Of a DNA stretch of 64,000 nt, positions 39,401 through 51,446 are shown in pieces; the stretch's first letter is position 1, and each line of letters begins with the position of its first letter. Position numbers and translations under genes: made by a program. The stretch comes from Cyanoderma ruficeps. Its lineage: Eukaryota > Chordata > Aves > Passeriformes > Timaliidae. The notes under the pieces are model-generated. The model was not told where the DNA came from, ran no database searches, and saw nothing but the letters and a program-made list of their open reading frames with translations. The stretch is taken from NCBI GenBank assembly GCA_008694505.1, contig VZDJ01000623.1, forward strand, positions 3,282,442-3,346,441, in the 5' to 3' direction.

Positions 39401-40990
39401 GAGCTGGGAAAACACAGTCATTAACCAAATGCTACCACCATTATCATTCTGAAAAATAATTGAGAATGGCAAAGTTCCCAACACCTCCCAGTGCTCTCTA
39501 CACAGGTCTCCCCCTATTTTGTAGTTGCTGTTTTTCCCCTTTTCCCTTTTTATGGCTGTTATTACTGGAATTATTGCTGTGCAAACAGGGTGTCTGTCTG
39601 TGTGAAACACTGAAGTTACAGTTTCCCTCCTAGATGGCAGTGTAAATTATTACATGGGCTACCCTATAATCTCTGGTCATGTTCCACAGCAAGGTAATTG
39701 ATTCCCAAGTCACTAAAGCTAACTAACATGACTGTAAATCTAATGCTTGAGCAGTGTTTGCTATTAAAAAGTCAACATCTACAATAGTTACTACACTGCA
39801 ATTACTGGAAAAATGCTGATTTGCTCTAGACTTGGAACAGGGAATAATTGTAGCCTCTCTTGAGACCTAGAATGTGATAATTGGTGGTGAGTGGTGGGTT
39901 TTTCCAGTGGTGATCACATAGGTTGTCTCTGTGGTTATTCCCAGAGCCCTTATAGCACTGTTCCTGCAGCTGCCAGTGCTGGGTTGGGTACTTCCACCAA
40001 GGCCAAAATAAATAAACAAACAAACCCTTTAGGAAGAGCACACATACTCAGATTTTGAGTTGGTGCAGACCTACAGTTGAGTCTGAGGGTTGTGCCAGTA
40101 CACAGAAATCTGCTGCCTTCTGCTGCCACTTCCCAAGTCAACTGAGGAATCTCATGGCCTCTGATCTCAGGCCTCTGGGCTACCTAGAAATAGGAAGGTT
40201 TTTCAAGTCATGTCACTAGATTTTTAACTTCTAAGGATGATGCACTGGATCTGTGCTCTAGCCTTTGATTCTCTAGAGCAAGTGGGACGATGTGCAGCAG
40301 CCACTGCTCTGCTTTTCAACCCCATGGGTAAAGCTCTGGAGATCAGGACGTGGCTGGTTCTTGTGTCTTCTGTGCCTCTATAGCCATGGGAGTGAGAACA
40401 ATGTCACAAGGCTCCCCCAAAGAACAAGGATGTCAGTTCTCAATGTTTCAGATGGTTATTTCAGCTACAATACAGCCAACACGCAGACCTGGAGAGCAGA
40501 GACCCCATAACAAGCCATACTATTGCTGTCAGGGAAGGAAAGAACAACCCTTGAGAGGAGTTGATTTCAGTAGCAGCTTACTAAATACTTTATGTAGGGC
40601 TGTGCAAAATATCTGGAGGGAAATCTGGAAGTCTTTCCTTTTCATGGCTTTCACTAGAAATTCTTTTTCTTGCTGATTTCCCCTTGCAGAGAAACAAGCA
40701 AGCCCAAGCAAATAAACAAGGCAATCCATAGGAAATACCCCATTTCCCTCTCATCCTTTTATTCCCTCAAAACAAAATCTTTAAACTGCTGGATAGCTGA
40801 GGACAGCTTGCTGCTTCTGAGAAACAGAATCAAGAAGCTGCCACCTGCTTTGATGCTTCACTAGGCTTTTTTTTTTCCAGACTAGTGAAGAAAACTGATT
40901 TCTGCACTACCAAGCAACCAGGAACAAAATCACATAAAAGATGGTGCAGAATTGCAAATGTCATTTTTATACACTCACTGGCAGAAACAG

Positions 40991-40992
40991 AA

Positions 40993-41049
<57 letters not shown>
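40991..41049 (+). repeat. (AAT)n microsatellite, about 19 units
   Basis: An uninterrupted AAT array runs to 41049 and grades into a degenerate GTAGTAGTAATAG-type trinucleotide tail up to about 41089. The tail looks like an older, mutated part of the same array. The array is likely length-polymorphic. Frames through it read as homopolymer peptides and are not genes. Confidence 0.97.
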
Positions 41050-41050
<1 letters not shown>

Positions 41051-41089
41051 GTAGTAGTAATAGTCCTAGTGGTAGTAATAGCAATAGCT
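41050..41089 (+). repeat. Degenerate GTA/ATA trinucleotide tail
   Basis: GGTAGTAGTAATAG followed by more GTAGTAATAGCAATAGC-type units keeps three-base periodicity next to the pure AAT array. It is probably decayed array sequence. Confidence 0.7.
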
Positions 41090-43060
41090 TAGAAAAAAAA
41101 TTCTTTTGACCCTACAGTTGAATATAAATGAGTGCACAAGTTAAACTCCAGCACCCTCCTCACCACTATCACAGCATGGGCAGAGTTCTGTGCTGCTTTG
41201 ACTGGGGATGCAGAGGGACACAGACCTGGACACAGGCTGGTCCCTGCAGGCTGCCTGCATGGGGACACCTCCTCTCCTTGCAGCACTTGTGACAGCTTGC
41301 ACAAACTGGGACAACTGAAGTTAGAAGTAGGAAAGCAGTCTGGGGGAAGAGAAGAGAGGGGAAAAAAACCAAAACCAAAAGAAAGCCAGATGTAAGGAAT
41401 ACTTTTTTAAATGAGTCAGTTTAACAGTGACTGTGTTTATATTGCAACCAAGCATCATTGTACTTGTGTGGCTGTTCATACATCATTGTGCTAATGAGGT
41501 AATGAGTAACTGGTATACTGCAGGATGCTTTATTTCCACTGAACAACCCAAACCCTCTCAAAATAAGGTTTGAAACCCAAAACCAAACATCTGGGATGCT
41601 TTGGGAATGGTGGTAGGAGAAGGAAAGTGAGCCCTGTGTTCAGCCCTGTCCCCTTGGGAGCTGTCTGGGGTTTCACAAAGCACCTTTTCTTGGCTTTCCT
41701 GCACCCACGGACCTACACGAGTTCACTCTGCTCCCACTGGGTAAGCACAGAGGAGCAGGAAAAGGCCTCTGCTGACCTTCATTCCGGGAAACAAAAGAAA
41801 AAGTACCTGCATTTACCTCTCACTATCTTGCAATTGTCTGGCCCTCATGGAGCACCACAACCTGCCTTCTGACAGTGCTGCCCTGCCATGCCTACCAAAA
41901 ATCCTCCCTAAACCAAGACATTCACACAGAGCCAACGAGAGTCTGGGTGCTTAGGGTGGGACTAAAATGTTAATTACCATGCTCATTTATTTATGACTTC
42001 TTCAGCCTACAGTAACTACAAGCAATAATTGGATTGTGGTCAGTATAGCTGGATTGATTTGCTACTTAATAATAAAACCAGGTCCTCTGTTTATGATGGT
42101 ATCCCTAGAAATGAGGAGATCAGGTGAAAACATGCATTTGAAGTGCAATGCTAATGCTGAAAACTCATGCAGCTCTGGGTGCAGAGCAGGATCTCTGCCA
42201 GATGCAAATGTTGTACTGGTGACTGATAAAACATGCAGTTTGTGGCCTCCTGTGCCTTCCATGGAATATTTACCAGCTTTGGCAGGCTGTTATTTAGTGT
42301 TTTGACAAAGGACAGAGGACACAGTGTATTTTTCCATAGTTTTCTGAAGGTTGTAGCTGACCCCCAGTGCAATCTACAGTGGCCTCTGGCTGTCCCAGAG
42401 GGAAGAGTGGCATTCAGACTGAATTACAGAGCAGCACCAGGGAGCTGGCCTGCCCAAACCCCTGTCTTCATCTGAAACAGAGCCTAAAGTTACATAAATA
42501 TGACAAACCCTGTGCCTGCTGTGCAGCCCCCTGTGGATGGGAATCCATGCAGACAGGGCTGTTTCTCCAGTGCTGCTCCTTGTGCCTCACTGGCTGCTTG
42601 AGCAATGGAATGGGGGCAAGTTGCTTGTGTCTCATTGCTCCCTTCTTCAGCCAAGTGCCCTGGTACTACTGGCAGCAGCTTAAGGACCATAATTATGGCT
42701 ACAGCATTGCTAAGGGGTGTTTGAGGACGCCAGCACACTCTGGAGGCATGAACATAACCCACCTTTCTGTGGGGTTTGACTTTTTTTCAGCAACCATGAT
42801 GCTCTGACTCTTTCCTGAGCTTGTAGCTGTGGAAAGCACTGGGTACCCAAAGTCACCTGAGGCTTCCTGGGCAATGATACCCCGAGGATGGCTGCAAAAA
42901 AAATCACTGCAAAAAGTGCTTTTGCTTCTGCTTTGCACCCAGCATTGCCCAGGCAGGAGGAACTGCCCCTGCATTTCAGTTGCTATGTGGGGACACAAAA
43001 TGCTTGTAAAAGGGCACATTTCTCCCTGTGCTACAGCATCCAGACCTTTTGCTGGACCCT

Positions 43061-43422
43061 AATCACAGACTCAATGAGGCTGGAAAAGGCCTCTGAGATC
43101 AAGTCCTATGACCAAGCCTCACCTTGTCAACCAAACCATGACACTGAGTGCCATATCCAGGCTTTCCTTAAACACCTTCAGGATTCTGACTCCACCACCT
43201 CCCTGGACAATCCATTCCAATGTCTGATCACCTCTTCTGTGAATAAATTCCTCCCAATGTCCAACCTGAACCTCCTCTACCACACCTTAAGACTATTTCT
43301 TCTCCTCCTGTCACTTGTTGCCTGGGCAAAGAGTCCAACCCCACCTGGCTGCAACTTCCTTTCAGGTAGTTATAGAGAATGATAAGATCACCTTTGAGCC
43401 TCCTTTTCTACAGGATTCAAGA
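43061..43422 (-). repeat. CR1 LINE fragment, 3' end, minus strand
   Basis: This starts AATCACAGACTCAATGAGGC, an inverted CR1 3' end, then CTGGAAAAGGCCTCTGAGAT, CAAGTCCTATGACCAAGC, TCTGACTCCACCACCTCCCT, CATTCCAATGTCTGATCACC, TTCCTCCCAATGTCCAACCT and CTTGTTGCCTGGGCAAAGAG, ending near CCTTTTCTACAGGATTC. It is the longest CR1 fragment here with an uninterrupted order of modules. Truncated and non-coding; the plus-strand ORF 42888-43382 overlapping it is spurious. Confidence 0.95.
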
Positions 43423-44602
43423 CCTGCAATGTACCAAAATAAATAAAAAAATTCCCCATTTAGGCAGTGACCTGTACTGAGCCTGCTGTTATGCTCAGTA
43501 TGGCAGATGCAAGGTACTGTCAGCAGAGTTTGTCAAAATCAGTTTGCAAAAGCATGAATTTAGAGAATGTTTTAATTTCTCTTGCTGTAGTCTCTAGTAA
43601 TTGATGGCTTACTATTATAATATAATTATGATTTATAATTATCAACAGCTTGATGAGCTAGAAGGGATTAAAGCAAGATTCTGCTGAACATGGTAGATTT
43701 TGGTTGGGAGATCTGGCCAGAATGTCCACAAGTCTAAACATGCTGCCACATATCAGGTAAAGTGTTTGGTGCCTAATGCTCCCCTGGTGCAGTGCTGAGA
43801 GACCTTGTGCCAAATGTCACATTTAGGCAAAAGGATATCTCAGCTCCAATGGATACTCAGGGTTGCATTAACTTGAGGCAACTCATTTGGGGTGATGTGC
43901 AAGTAAATGCGGAATCCCAGGTGCTGAGAAACCAACCCCACTTTTCTGAAGAGTTTGAATTGGTTTTTTGGACTGGTATCTCCATTCCTGGCCCAAGAAT
44001 GAATGTCCTAACTCAGAACCCACTTTTCTCTCTTTGAACATGCCCACAGAGTAAAACCAAAGGTTGCTGCAAGAAGGTTGGCAGTTTGCTTGTTTTAAGG
44101 ACTCTTCCCCACACACATGCATATGTTCATGTGCAAAATTGATGCATATTTTGCTCTAGTGATGGATGTATTTCAGTGAGAACTAGGACCATGCTGAAAG
44201 AATTTTGAAGGCAGTCCTGAAGGTGTTGTGCATTATGTATCATCATCATTTAGTAAGACTTTTATACATCCAGGATGAGTAGAGTTACCCAGCTGCAATA
44301 GATTGTGTTTGGGGCATTTGAAGCTGTGTGACTGCTGTCCCACATTCCCACCTTGGTTATCCTCAGTACAGAAGGAACAAGGGAGAAACCCCCGAGAGAA
44401 AAACTCCAGATTATTCACTGAATGACAGCATGTCACCAAATAAACAGAGAAAGCATAAAAAGCAGGTCATGCCTGTCATCTCCAGTGCAGATCCCCTCTG
44501 ATGCTGACAGCCCTCATTTCAGGATTTATGCAGCCGGCTCCCCTTCCTTGCGGGATGATTAACGCCGGGCTGGGTGACGTCTGACCGGGATCTCTGCCCC
44601 AG

Positions 44603-44786
44603 GGTCACCCACACTGGGTCACAGATGTCCTGCCTGGGCTGGAGGAGGAGGAGCCTGCCCTGGAGAAGGGTGTCCAGATGATGCAAGTGTCTCCTGACAT
44701 GCACCAGCTTTCCCCTGCTTTATTGGCCAGGGTGGAAGGAGATAGAGACATCAGACAAAAACACTGTCCCAGTGTCAATAAAACAG
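44603..44786 (+). CDS. Candidate internal coding exon, unidentified product
   Basis: The proposed exon is 184 bases. Its acceptor is TCTCTGCCCCAG at 44602, with a branch-point-like CTGAC about 20 bases upstream, and its donor is ACAG|GTAAAG at 44786, a near-consensus 5' splice site. The frame starting GGT-CAC-CCA is open for 61 codons plus one base, and an in-frame TGA lies just upstream of the acceptor, so the open frame closely fits the proposed exon. The peptide has an acidic GLEEEEPALEKG segment early and ends CPSVNKT; I recognise no domain. No first or last exon was found, and a minus-strand frame overlaps (44605-44853). It could be a chance ORF or a lncRNA exon. Function unknown. Confidence 0.2.
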
Positions 44787-45363
44787 GTAAAGCCTTATAT
44801 CTTGATGTCCATGGCTGTGAGTTATGTGCATTTAAACCAGCCCTACCACTCAATCTCTGATTTTGAGGGATTTAAAGCCAGGCCTAAATCATGACATGAC
44901 TGCACATTCTAAAGAAGAAGGGGCTTTTGAAGCAACCTTGAGCTCTGTGGGACCCTCTTCAGAAGCTGTCTTACCTCACATTTCATCTTCATCCTTGGAA
45001 ACACATCACCCTTGCTCTGAAAATCAGGCTCTTGTGTTCTGCACAAAGCAGGTTCTTCCATGGGAAGGGAGGTGAACTGAATAAGTCTAATCTCCTTTTT
45101 GTCACTGGTACCATTGGTGTGAGAATGGACACAGCCCTTTCCTGGTCAGCAGGCACATCAGGCACATTTAATGCTGTCTGCATGACGAGCCCCTGAGCAA
45201 AGGAACTACTACTACTACTGGAAAGATGTTGGTGAAAGTAGTATTTTGGCAGAGAAAGTTTGGCACCCATGACAAAATGCCCTGGAAATTTATGTTTTGC
45301 TAAAAGTCATATTTTGCTGTGAAAACGTGGGAAAATTCACAATTTATTCTAACTTTCCCTACC

Positions 45364-45367
45364 AAAN

Positions 45368-45409
<42 letters not shown>
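45364..45409 (+). repeat. A-rich homopolymer with an ambiguous base
   Basis: Three A, one N (45367), then 42 uninterrupted A. This is far longer than other homopolymers in the window. It could be the tail of a retroposed sequence on the plus strand, but no retrocopy is recognisable upstream and no AATAAA lies close before it. The N suggests assembly uncertainty in its length. Confidence 0.9.
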
Positions 45410-45413
<4 letters not shown>

Positions 45414-46094
45414 TGTATTTCAGTTCTTCCAAAGATTGGGTTGTGAATTTTAAAATCTGAAATGCCTTTTATCAGGCAGGGCCCAGGACTAAAACAAGGC
45501 AAGAAACCCTTGGAGAATGAGAATTTAATTTCTTCCATAGCCTCTTTCTGTGGCCTAATCTCATGAGGGTGAGATGTGTTTTGGGAAGACAGCACTGCTG
45601 TAGCTGTGTCTTTCCATTCTTGATTACAAACCATCTTGGCCTCAGGGTGATGCGCAGCTTCCCCACACACCTCCACCACTGACTGCCCAGCATGGGGCAG
45701 CTGGGTGACAGAAACTCACATAGGCTGAGCCAAGATCAGTTTTGCTCTACAGATTTGAGTATTTTAAAATATCTATTATTTTACATATGCTCCCTTGGTC
45801 TGGGCACATTATGCATTCTAATTGTTACATAAAAATGTATAAGAATATTAAATTCTTGTTATTTATACAGGAGACAAACTTAAACTCTCAGCTCCAGGGC
45901 TTGATTTTTCAGCTCAGGTAGCAAAGGCTGAGGATGATGGATCCAACACCAGGCACTGGCTGTGTTGATGGCTGTCCCGACAGGGGTGCCAGCTGCATCA
46001 TTACGGTACCCTCTGGCAGCACATCAACAGCTGCAAGAGTGTGCAGGATTAGTAATAAATCAAACACATCCTGTGAACATTGTTGCAGGATATG

Positions 46095-46440
46095 ATTAAT
46101 TTCCCTGTATGCCAATAGCGCAGTGAGCCAGCTCCTCAGTTACTATAAAGCTGCCTAATTCTGGACTTCGCGATTTGGCTTGGTGTTTGCTCACTTGAGA
46201 CTCGTAGCCAGTTTGCCCATATCAGCATGTATTATATTGGCTTCTCTGTTCAAGGTCGGATCCTGGTAAAATCTGCAATTTACAGCGAAGGAAGTTTGCC
46301 TTGAAGCAATGGACAGAGATTAATGAGAGTTGCTTTGCATGCAATTGCATTCCAGAAAAACATATATGATTAGTACATCCTGCGGAAAGGGAGTCCAAGC
46401 AATGAATCCGAGAGCCAGAAGAGACCACAGTGGACAAAGC
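46095..46440. promoter_or_regulatory. Candidate conserved non-coding element with a 12-bp palindrome
   Basis: This unique block contains TATGATTAATTTCCC (homeodomain-like), GCCAATAGCGC (CCAAT-like), TTCGCGATTTGG, GGTCGGATCC, ACAGCGAAGG, and the perfect palindrome ATGCAATTGCAT at 46339-46350 just after TTTGC. Several CpGs are retained in AT-rich sequence, and no coding frame crosses it. Among non-island stretches in the window this has the most constraint-like texture. Needs alignment. Confidence 0.3.
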
Positions 46441-47288
46441 CACTGTACAAGTGCACAGACACAAGTAAATTACACTGGATTTCCAACACCTGTCCCCACA
46501 GGCCAGGGAAAAACATTATGGAATAGAGACTCCTCCACTTCTGCTCCTCACCCTGCTGCCTAAAAGCTCATTTAATCCTCTGCCTGACCCAGCTCTCCAT
46601 CAGCCTGGTTGGTATAAATCAGCAGTAAACTCACTGTCATAATTCACCTTTACCCCCACGGAAACATGGACAGAATTCAACCTGTTAATATTTCTGCATT
46701 TATAATCCTTCCATCCTGTAAGGGGAGTGGGGCTGGTGCAGCGCAGCTGAAACATCTTGTGTGGGGTGGGGGAGGATCCCAATATCCGTCTGCAGAAAGG
46801 CTGAACGAAGTCAAGAGGGAAAGAGCCACTCCTGGAGACCAGTGGGGTGGAAAGCCTATTGTTTGGGGTGCAACTCAATTCAGCCTGTGTTTTCCTGGTG
46901 CTTGGGTTGTAATGACATGATTATGTTCCTGCTGAATTGTTGGCCTTTACAGTGTTTGGATTTCCTGGTGACTCCATTCTGAAGGGCCCCATTCAGTCAG
47001 GAGTGTTTACTCAGCCGCAGGAGCTCCTCCAGAGCTGCCGTGCTCAGGAGCTGGGCATAACACTGTGGATTGTGGGAAAGAGAAAAGCAATGAGCTCAAG
47101 AAGAATAAGAGAACTAAGAAGAAATCATGCTGGAAATGCTGTCCTTGCTGTGGGATGGCAGTGTGCATGACAGGCTCATTCCATGGGTGGCAGTGAGCAG
47201 GTGCTCTTGCTGGGATCAGTGCACTCAGGGGGTCTACGTTACCTTTTCCAGGACAAAATCATGCTGGTGGCCCCAACAAATGTGCTTC

Positions 47289-47304
47289 TTTTTTTTTTTT
47301 TTTT
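47289..47304 (+). repeat. T homopolymer, 16 bases
   Basis: An uninterrupted run of 16 T, with no recognisable retroposon attached on either strand. Confidence 0.9.
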
Positions 47305-47546
47305 GTATTCCAGTGATTTAGTAGATTTTAGCAACTGAAAGAAAGGCAGCATTGGTATTTGGGTTCCCATCCAGTCTTTAGTGAAACTCAGGGAAGGGAT
47401 GTCAGTTTAAGAAAATCATCTCAGCTTGCTTGATATGCAAGCAAGAGACTGCCCATCAACTAGAGAAGCTTCTAGCTGAGGACCAGGAGAGAGCCTGAAT
47501 GTCTTTTTTCTGGGGAGCCTTTCTCTGGGTAAGAGGACAAAAAGGC

Positions 47547-47637
47547 TACCCTAACCTTAACCCTAACCCTAACCCTAACCCTGACCCTAACCCTGGCCCT
47601 GACCCTAACCCTGGCCCTGACCCTAACTCTAACCTTA
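47547..47637 (+). repeat. Interstitial telomeric repeat, degenerate (CCCTAA)n
   Basis: About 15 hexamer units of the vertebrate telomere repeat read as CCCTAA on the plus strand. The left half is nearly pure. The right half alternates variants CCCTGA, CCCTAA and CCCTGG in that order twice, an 18-base higher-order unit, then decays into CCCTAACTCTAACCTTA. Flanking DNA on both sides is ordinary unique sequence, so this is an internal block and not a chromosome end. Such blocks arise by insertion during double-strand-break repair or remain from old fusions. The minus strand is G-rich with G-quadruplex potential. Confidence 0.97.
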
Positions 47638-49102
47638 CACACCCACCCTGTCTGTTCACACAAAACACAGAGCACAGGGTGGCCCCAGGCTCTTCCAGCC
47701 CCGCTGTAATTGACACAAGCATTTAAGGCAGAATGTGTGCAGGAGCCTTGCATGTGTGTGGGGCATTGCAGGGAGGTGCAGTGCTCTCATGCTGCCTCCC
47801 ACGAGCTGCAGGACAGCACCCCAGACACTGAATTGCCTTTGCTCAGTCACCCACACGTGGAGACTGAGCGGAGCCTTTTAGCCCTCGCTCCAGAATGTGT
47901 GTAAAGGGACCTTAGTGAGGAGAAGGAATCAAATTCTTTTAAGCACATCTGCTTCGATTATGGGTAAATCTGTGGGCTGGAATATGGGGAAATTCCACAG
48001 GACTGGATTTCTTCTAGTTCACTTCACTGTGTGCAATCCCACCTCTGCCAAAAGGTGACAAAATTCCCATCTCGTTGCTAGGCTTGTCTCAGATAGCTAC
48101 AGAGAGAGAAATACCACCACTGTACAGTAACTGCTTTCTCTAAAAAGAGAGCAAGGGAAAGAACCAGCAATAATAATAGAAAAGGGCGAAGACACACTCA
48201 GCCTCTAAGGCTTATAAAAAGCAGCTTAGCCTTCAATAAGCAATTCTTTGAAAAGAAATTAATGGAAAAGGTTACAAGCCCTGTCTTGAGCAGAGCCTGT
48301 CACACTGCTCTTTCACATGGTTTCTACAAATGGAACAAGTTCGAGGCATTTCTTTTCATTTCAGATGCCCTGAAAGGCTGCATTACTCACTGGACCCTGC
48401 ATTTCCCCCTTCCCGGTTTGCACAATGCACTGAGGAATTCCTCGTGGGTGATTCAGTGGGAGATACGCACTGAGCCCAACCTGCACACCCCACATAGCCA
48501 ACAAAACAGCACCCACTGCTGCCTCTGATGGGACACAAGGAACCCTGCCCATCCCACCCCTGCTTTGCAAAAAGGAAACCATGAAAAAGAGGCAAAAAAT
48601 CAGCAGCTGCTGGAATGGTGCTGTCCTTCCACCCACAGGGGATGGTCGTGGATGTGGTGCAGTTGGGAAATCGGATTAAGGATGCGATGGGGAAATGGAC
48701 CCTGAACTTTGCAAACTCGGGGTTGCCCTTCTCATGCAGCCAGGCTCTGTCACTAGGTGGTACTGTGCATCACAGCTTCGTGCCTTCTAATTCCTCACTC
48801 CTCTGTCCATTCCCTGGGTTAGATGTTTAACTGGTAAATACCGTGTTTTGAGAAAGGGGAACTTGTTCAAGTCTTCTCACTTCTCCTCACTTCACAGATT
48901 TTATTGTTGAATACATTTAAAGACTCTGATTCAGCAAATACTTGGGGTTGGTGCCTGACTTGAGTTCCTGCTGTCAAACAGCACCTGTTTAAGGCTGTCT
49001 CATGAAGTCACTAAGTGATGGGTTATGATGCTTGGGCTCATGAAGGGGAAGGAAAACCCAAAGAAACCACCAGGAATGGTTCTATGAAAACAGGGGAAGA
49101 AA

Positions 49103-49160
49103 TTTTTTTTTTTTTTTTTTTTTTTAAGAGGAGATNTTTGTTTGTTTGTTTGTTTGTATC
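49103..49160 (+). repeat. T23 run followed by (TTTG)n with an ambiguous base
   Basis: 23 T at 49103-49125, a 10-base spacer AAGAGGAGAT, an N at 49136, then six TTTG units at 49137-49160. Simple-sequence cluster; the N probably marks unresolved length or a small missing segment. Confidence 0.9.
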
Positions 49161-51408
49161 AAAACCCCTGATCAGTCTTATCACTGCCTGGAAAATGACA
49201 ACAGAGAGACTTGTTGGATTTTTACTGTGCTCCTTCGGTTTCCTGGCAAAAATCCAAGTTCAAGGGATTTGAAAGAACCTGGAAAAGGGAATATTTCTTG
49301 CTTGTGCAAGGAAGTCTGAGCAGCCCAGCACAGCAGGATGGCATGACACACCTACCCTTGCTTCCACACCAGGCCCTGCTGTACTGGCTAGTGGCTAGTT
49401 AATCCAGCTCTGCCTCCTGATTTATGGCCTTAGCCCTGCACAGCAACTTTGCTCCTATCAGCTCATGGCATGGAAGCTGTTCCTTGCATTTGCAAGATGA
49501 AAGCCCATGACTGGATTGACTGCATGAATTTGGTGCTGAAGGGTCGTGCTCTCTCTCATTAAGAGAACTGTTCATTATGCACAGTGCAGCTTTTATGGCT
49601 TGGCTGAAGTCTCTTGTCAAGCGCACTCTTATAAATTCAGATTGTCCCAAAACAATTCTGAACAACGGAGGAGGAAACACAGACACATAGGCATCAAAGG
49701 TCTTGCAAGATCCCAAGAAGCTGCAGTGTCCTTGGCAAAGCTGGGTGCAGAGCCCACTGTCCTTGTTTCAGGCCAGGACAACGGATCTGAGGCAAATTTC
49801 TCCTTTTAAATTGACATTGCTATTCATGTCTTTCCTTCAAAAATGAAGCAGCTTATTCAGCACTTCCCAGCATTCAGCTACCCCCAAAAAGCTGCACCCT
49901 CCTGCCCCGTCCAGAACAGCATCAGAACAACTTCTGATCTGAGATCCAGCTTTGTCCCAGTCTGCCTCCAGATTCCACATGGCTCTTACAGTACTAATTT
50001 AAAACTCCCTTTATTTTTATAGCTATGAAAACTGTCAAATGTTAGTGATTCTGCAGATTTCCCAAACTGCCAAACGGCCCAGCAAAATCCTTTTGGATTA
50101 TTTTTTCTGAGTGTGTTTCATTTTGCATGAAGACTTTCTGGGTAGTTTGAAATAAAAGGACGAGCATATTGATGAGTGATCAAAATGAGGTCAGTGATGA
50201 CTAACATAGGAGTCTTCTTCAAATAGCTGGTCCCATGCTCCACAGCTGCTGCACTACAGTGCTCAATCACTCAACTGCTCTCACTCCTGGGGTGCACCAC
50301 GGACTTGTGAAGCAGCACTTGGCATCCTGAGTGGCATTTGGGCTTTGCCTCAGAGGAGGTTAGGAGCAGTGTCACCTGCAAGCACTTTAATTTGCTTATG
50401 AACAGGAGATAGGGTGCAACTCCTGGCAAGAACAGGCAGAGCAAAAAATACTGGAAAGCAAGAGGACAAACAGCAGATGGAAGGGAAGCAGGTCTGTGTG
50501 AATCTGTAAGAGGGATGATTGTGGTATTTCTAGGGCACTGCAGCTCTCCAAAGCTGCAGGCTTGTCATCACTTTGGGTTTGTCACCCTGCCCTGGTCTCA
50601 TACCTGCTACTCAAACAACAGCCTGGATGCACCAAAGCAAATAGTGGCTGAGAATGAAAGGGGAAAGCACATCCCAAAAAAGATGCATGTGGGTAGAATG
50701 ATCTGGAAAAGACCTTTCCTTTAAAAAAAACCTTTGGAGAAAATCCCAAGAGGCCATCCAAATATACTCATCCCTGAAACACAACAAAGTTGTGAGACAC
50801 GGGAGCAAATGCCCCACTGAGAAAGCTTATGACTACTCTGTATTAATATCAATTAATCTCTGGAGGCCTGCAAGGTGTTTGGAGCCCTGTTAGAGGAGAT
50901 GGGGACTCTTGAGTGAATTCCAGGATAATGAGATCCACTGTGAGTTGGGTTAGCTAAATGAAAAGGGATGCGGTAAACCAGCGTTATCAGCTTTGACAGA
51001 AATTAGCTCTGCCCACCCTTGAGCATTCACAAACCATTTCCACACCATGCATGCTGTATTCCCTGCTGCACTTTCCTTGGCCAGGTCTCATTTAATTCCA
51101 CCCCTCCCAAGTCTGATGCAAGGGGGAGAGGAAGCTCTAATAGCTATCATGTCTTTCCCATCCACAGCTAATGGTTAAGACATTATCCATGTGTATTAAT
51201 AAATGAGAGACACTGGCCTAGGCTGAAGGTGAAGTGGGGGGAAGATGGTCCTGGGCAATCATAGACCTCTGCAGGGCAAATGAATTCATCTTTCCTGGTC
51301 ACCCCCAGCTCTTGGTAGGAAAAACTTCATGTATGCACTTTTTCTTCATGTATGAACTGTAAGATGAGATGAATCAGAGGAATGGGTTTGTGCTTGTTAA
51401 ACTATCTG

Positions 51409-51446
51409 TGGGTAAGGGTTAGTTATTAGTGTTAGTTAGTGATTAG
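51409..51446 (+). repeat. Weak TTAG-rich tract
   Basis: GGGTAAGGGTTAGTTATTAG and then TGTTAGTTAGTGATTAG give a degenerate TTAG(GG)-like run about 3.8 kb right of the telomeric block and in the opposite strand sense. It may be a decayed telomeric or simple repeat, or chance. Confidence 0.35.

Larger units (their letters stand above)
29861..43060. other. Non-coding stretch, no supported gene
   Basis: No known exon is recognised. The longest frame (34766-35311, 181 codons, plus) lacks any domain, has opposite-strand competitors and is not flanked by convincing splice sites. The stretch includes a weak 54-base exon candidate at 33616-33669, an ancient SINE-like fragment at 35888-35985, an AT-rich conserved-looking block at 36085-36400 and the (AAT)n microsatellite at 40991-41049. 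If the gene at the CpG island runs rightward, this would be its intron. Confidence 0.55.

Noticed and set aside
40830..41109. Poly-leucine and poly-asparagine ORFs
   Set aside because: They are translations of the AAT microsatellite.
42888..43382. 164-codon plus-strand ORF
   Set aside because: Its second half is an inverted CR1 fragment; it is not a CR1 reverse transcriptase frame.
47472..47753. ORF with alternating R-V residues
   Set aside because: It is a translation of the telomeric hexamer block, not a gene.
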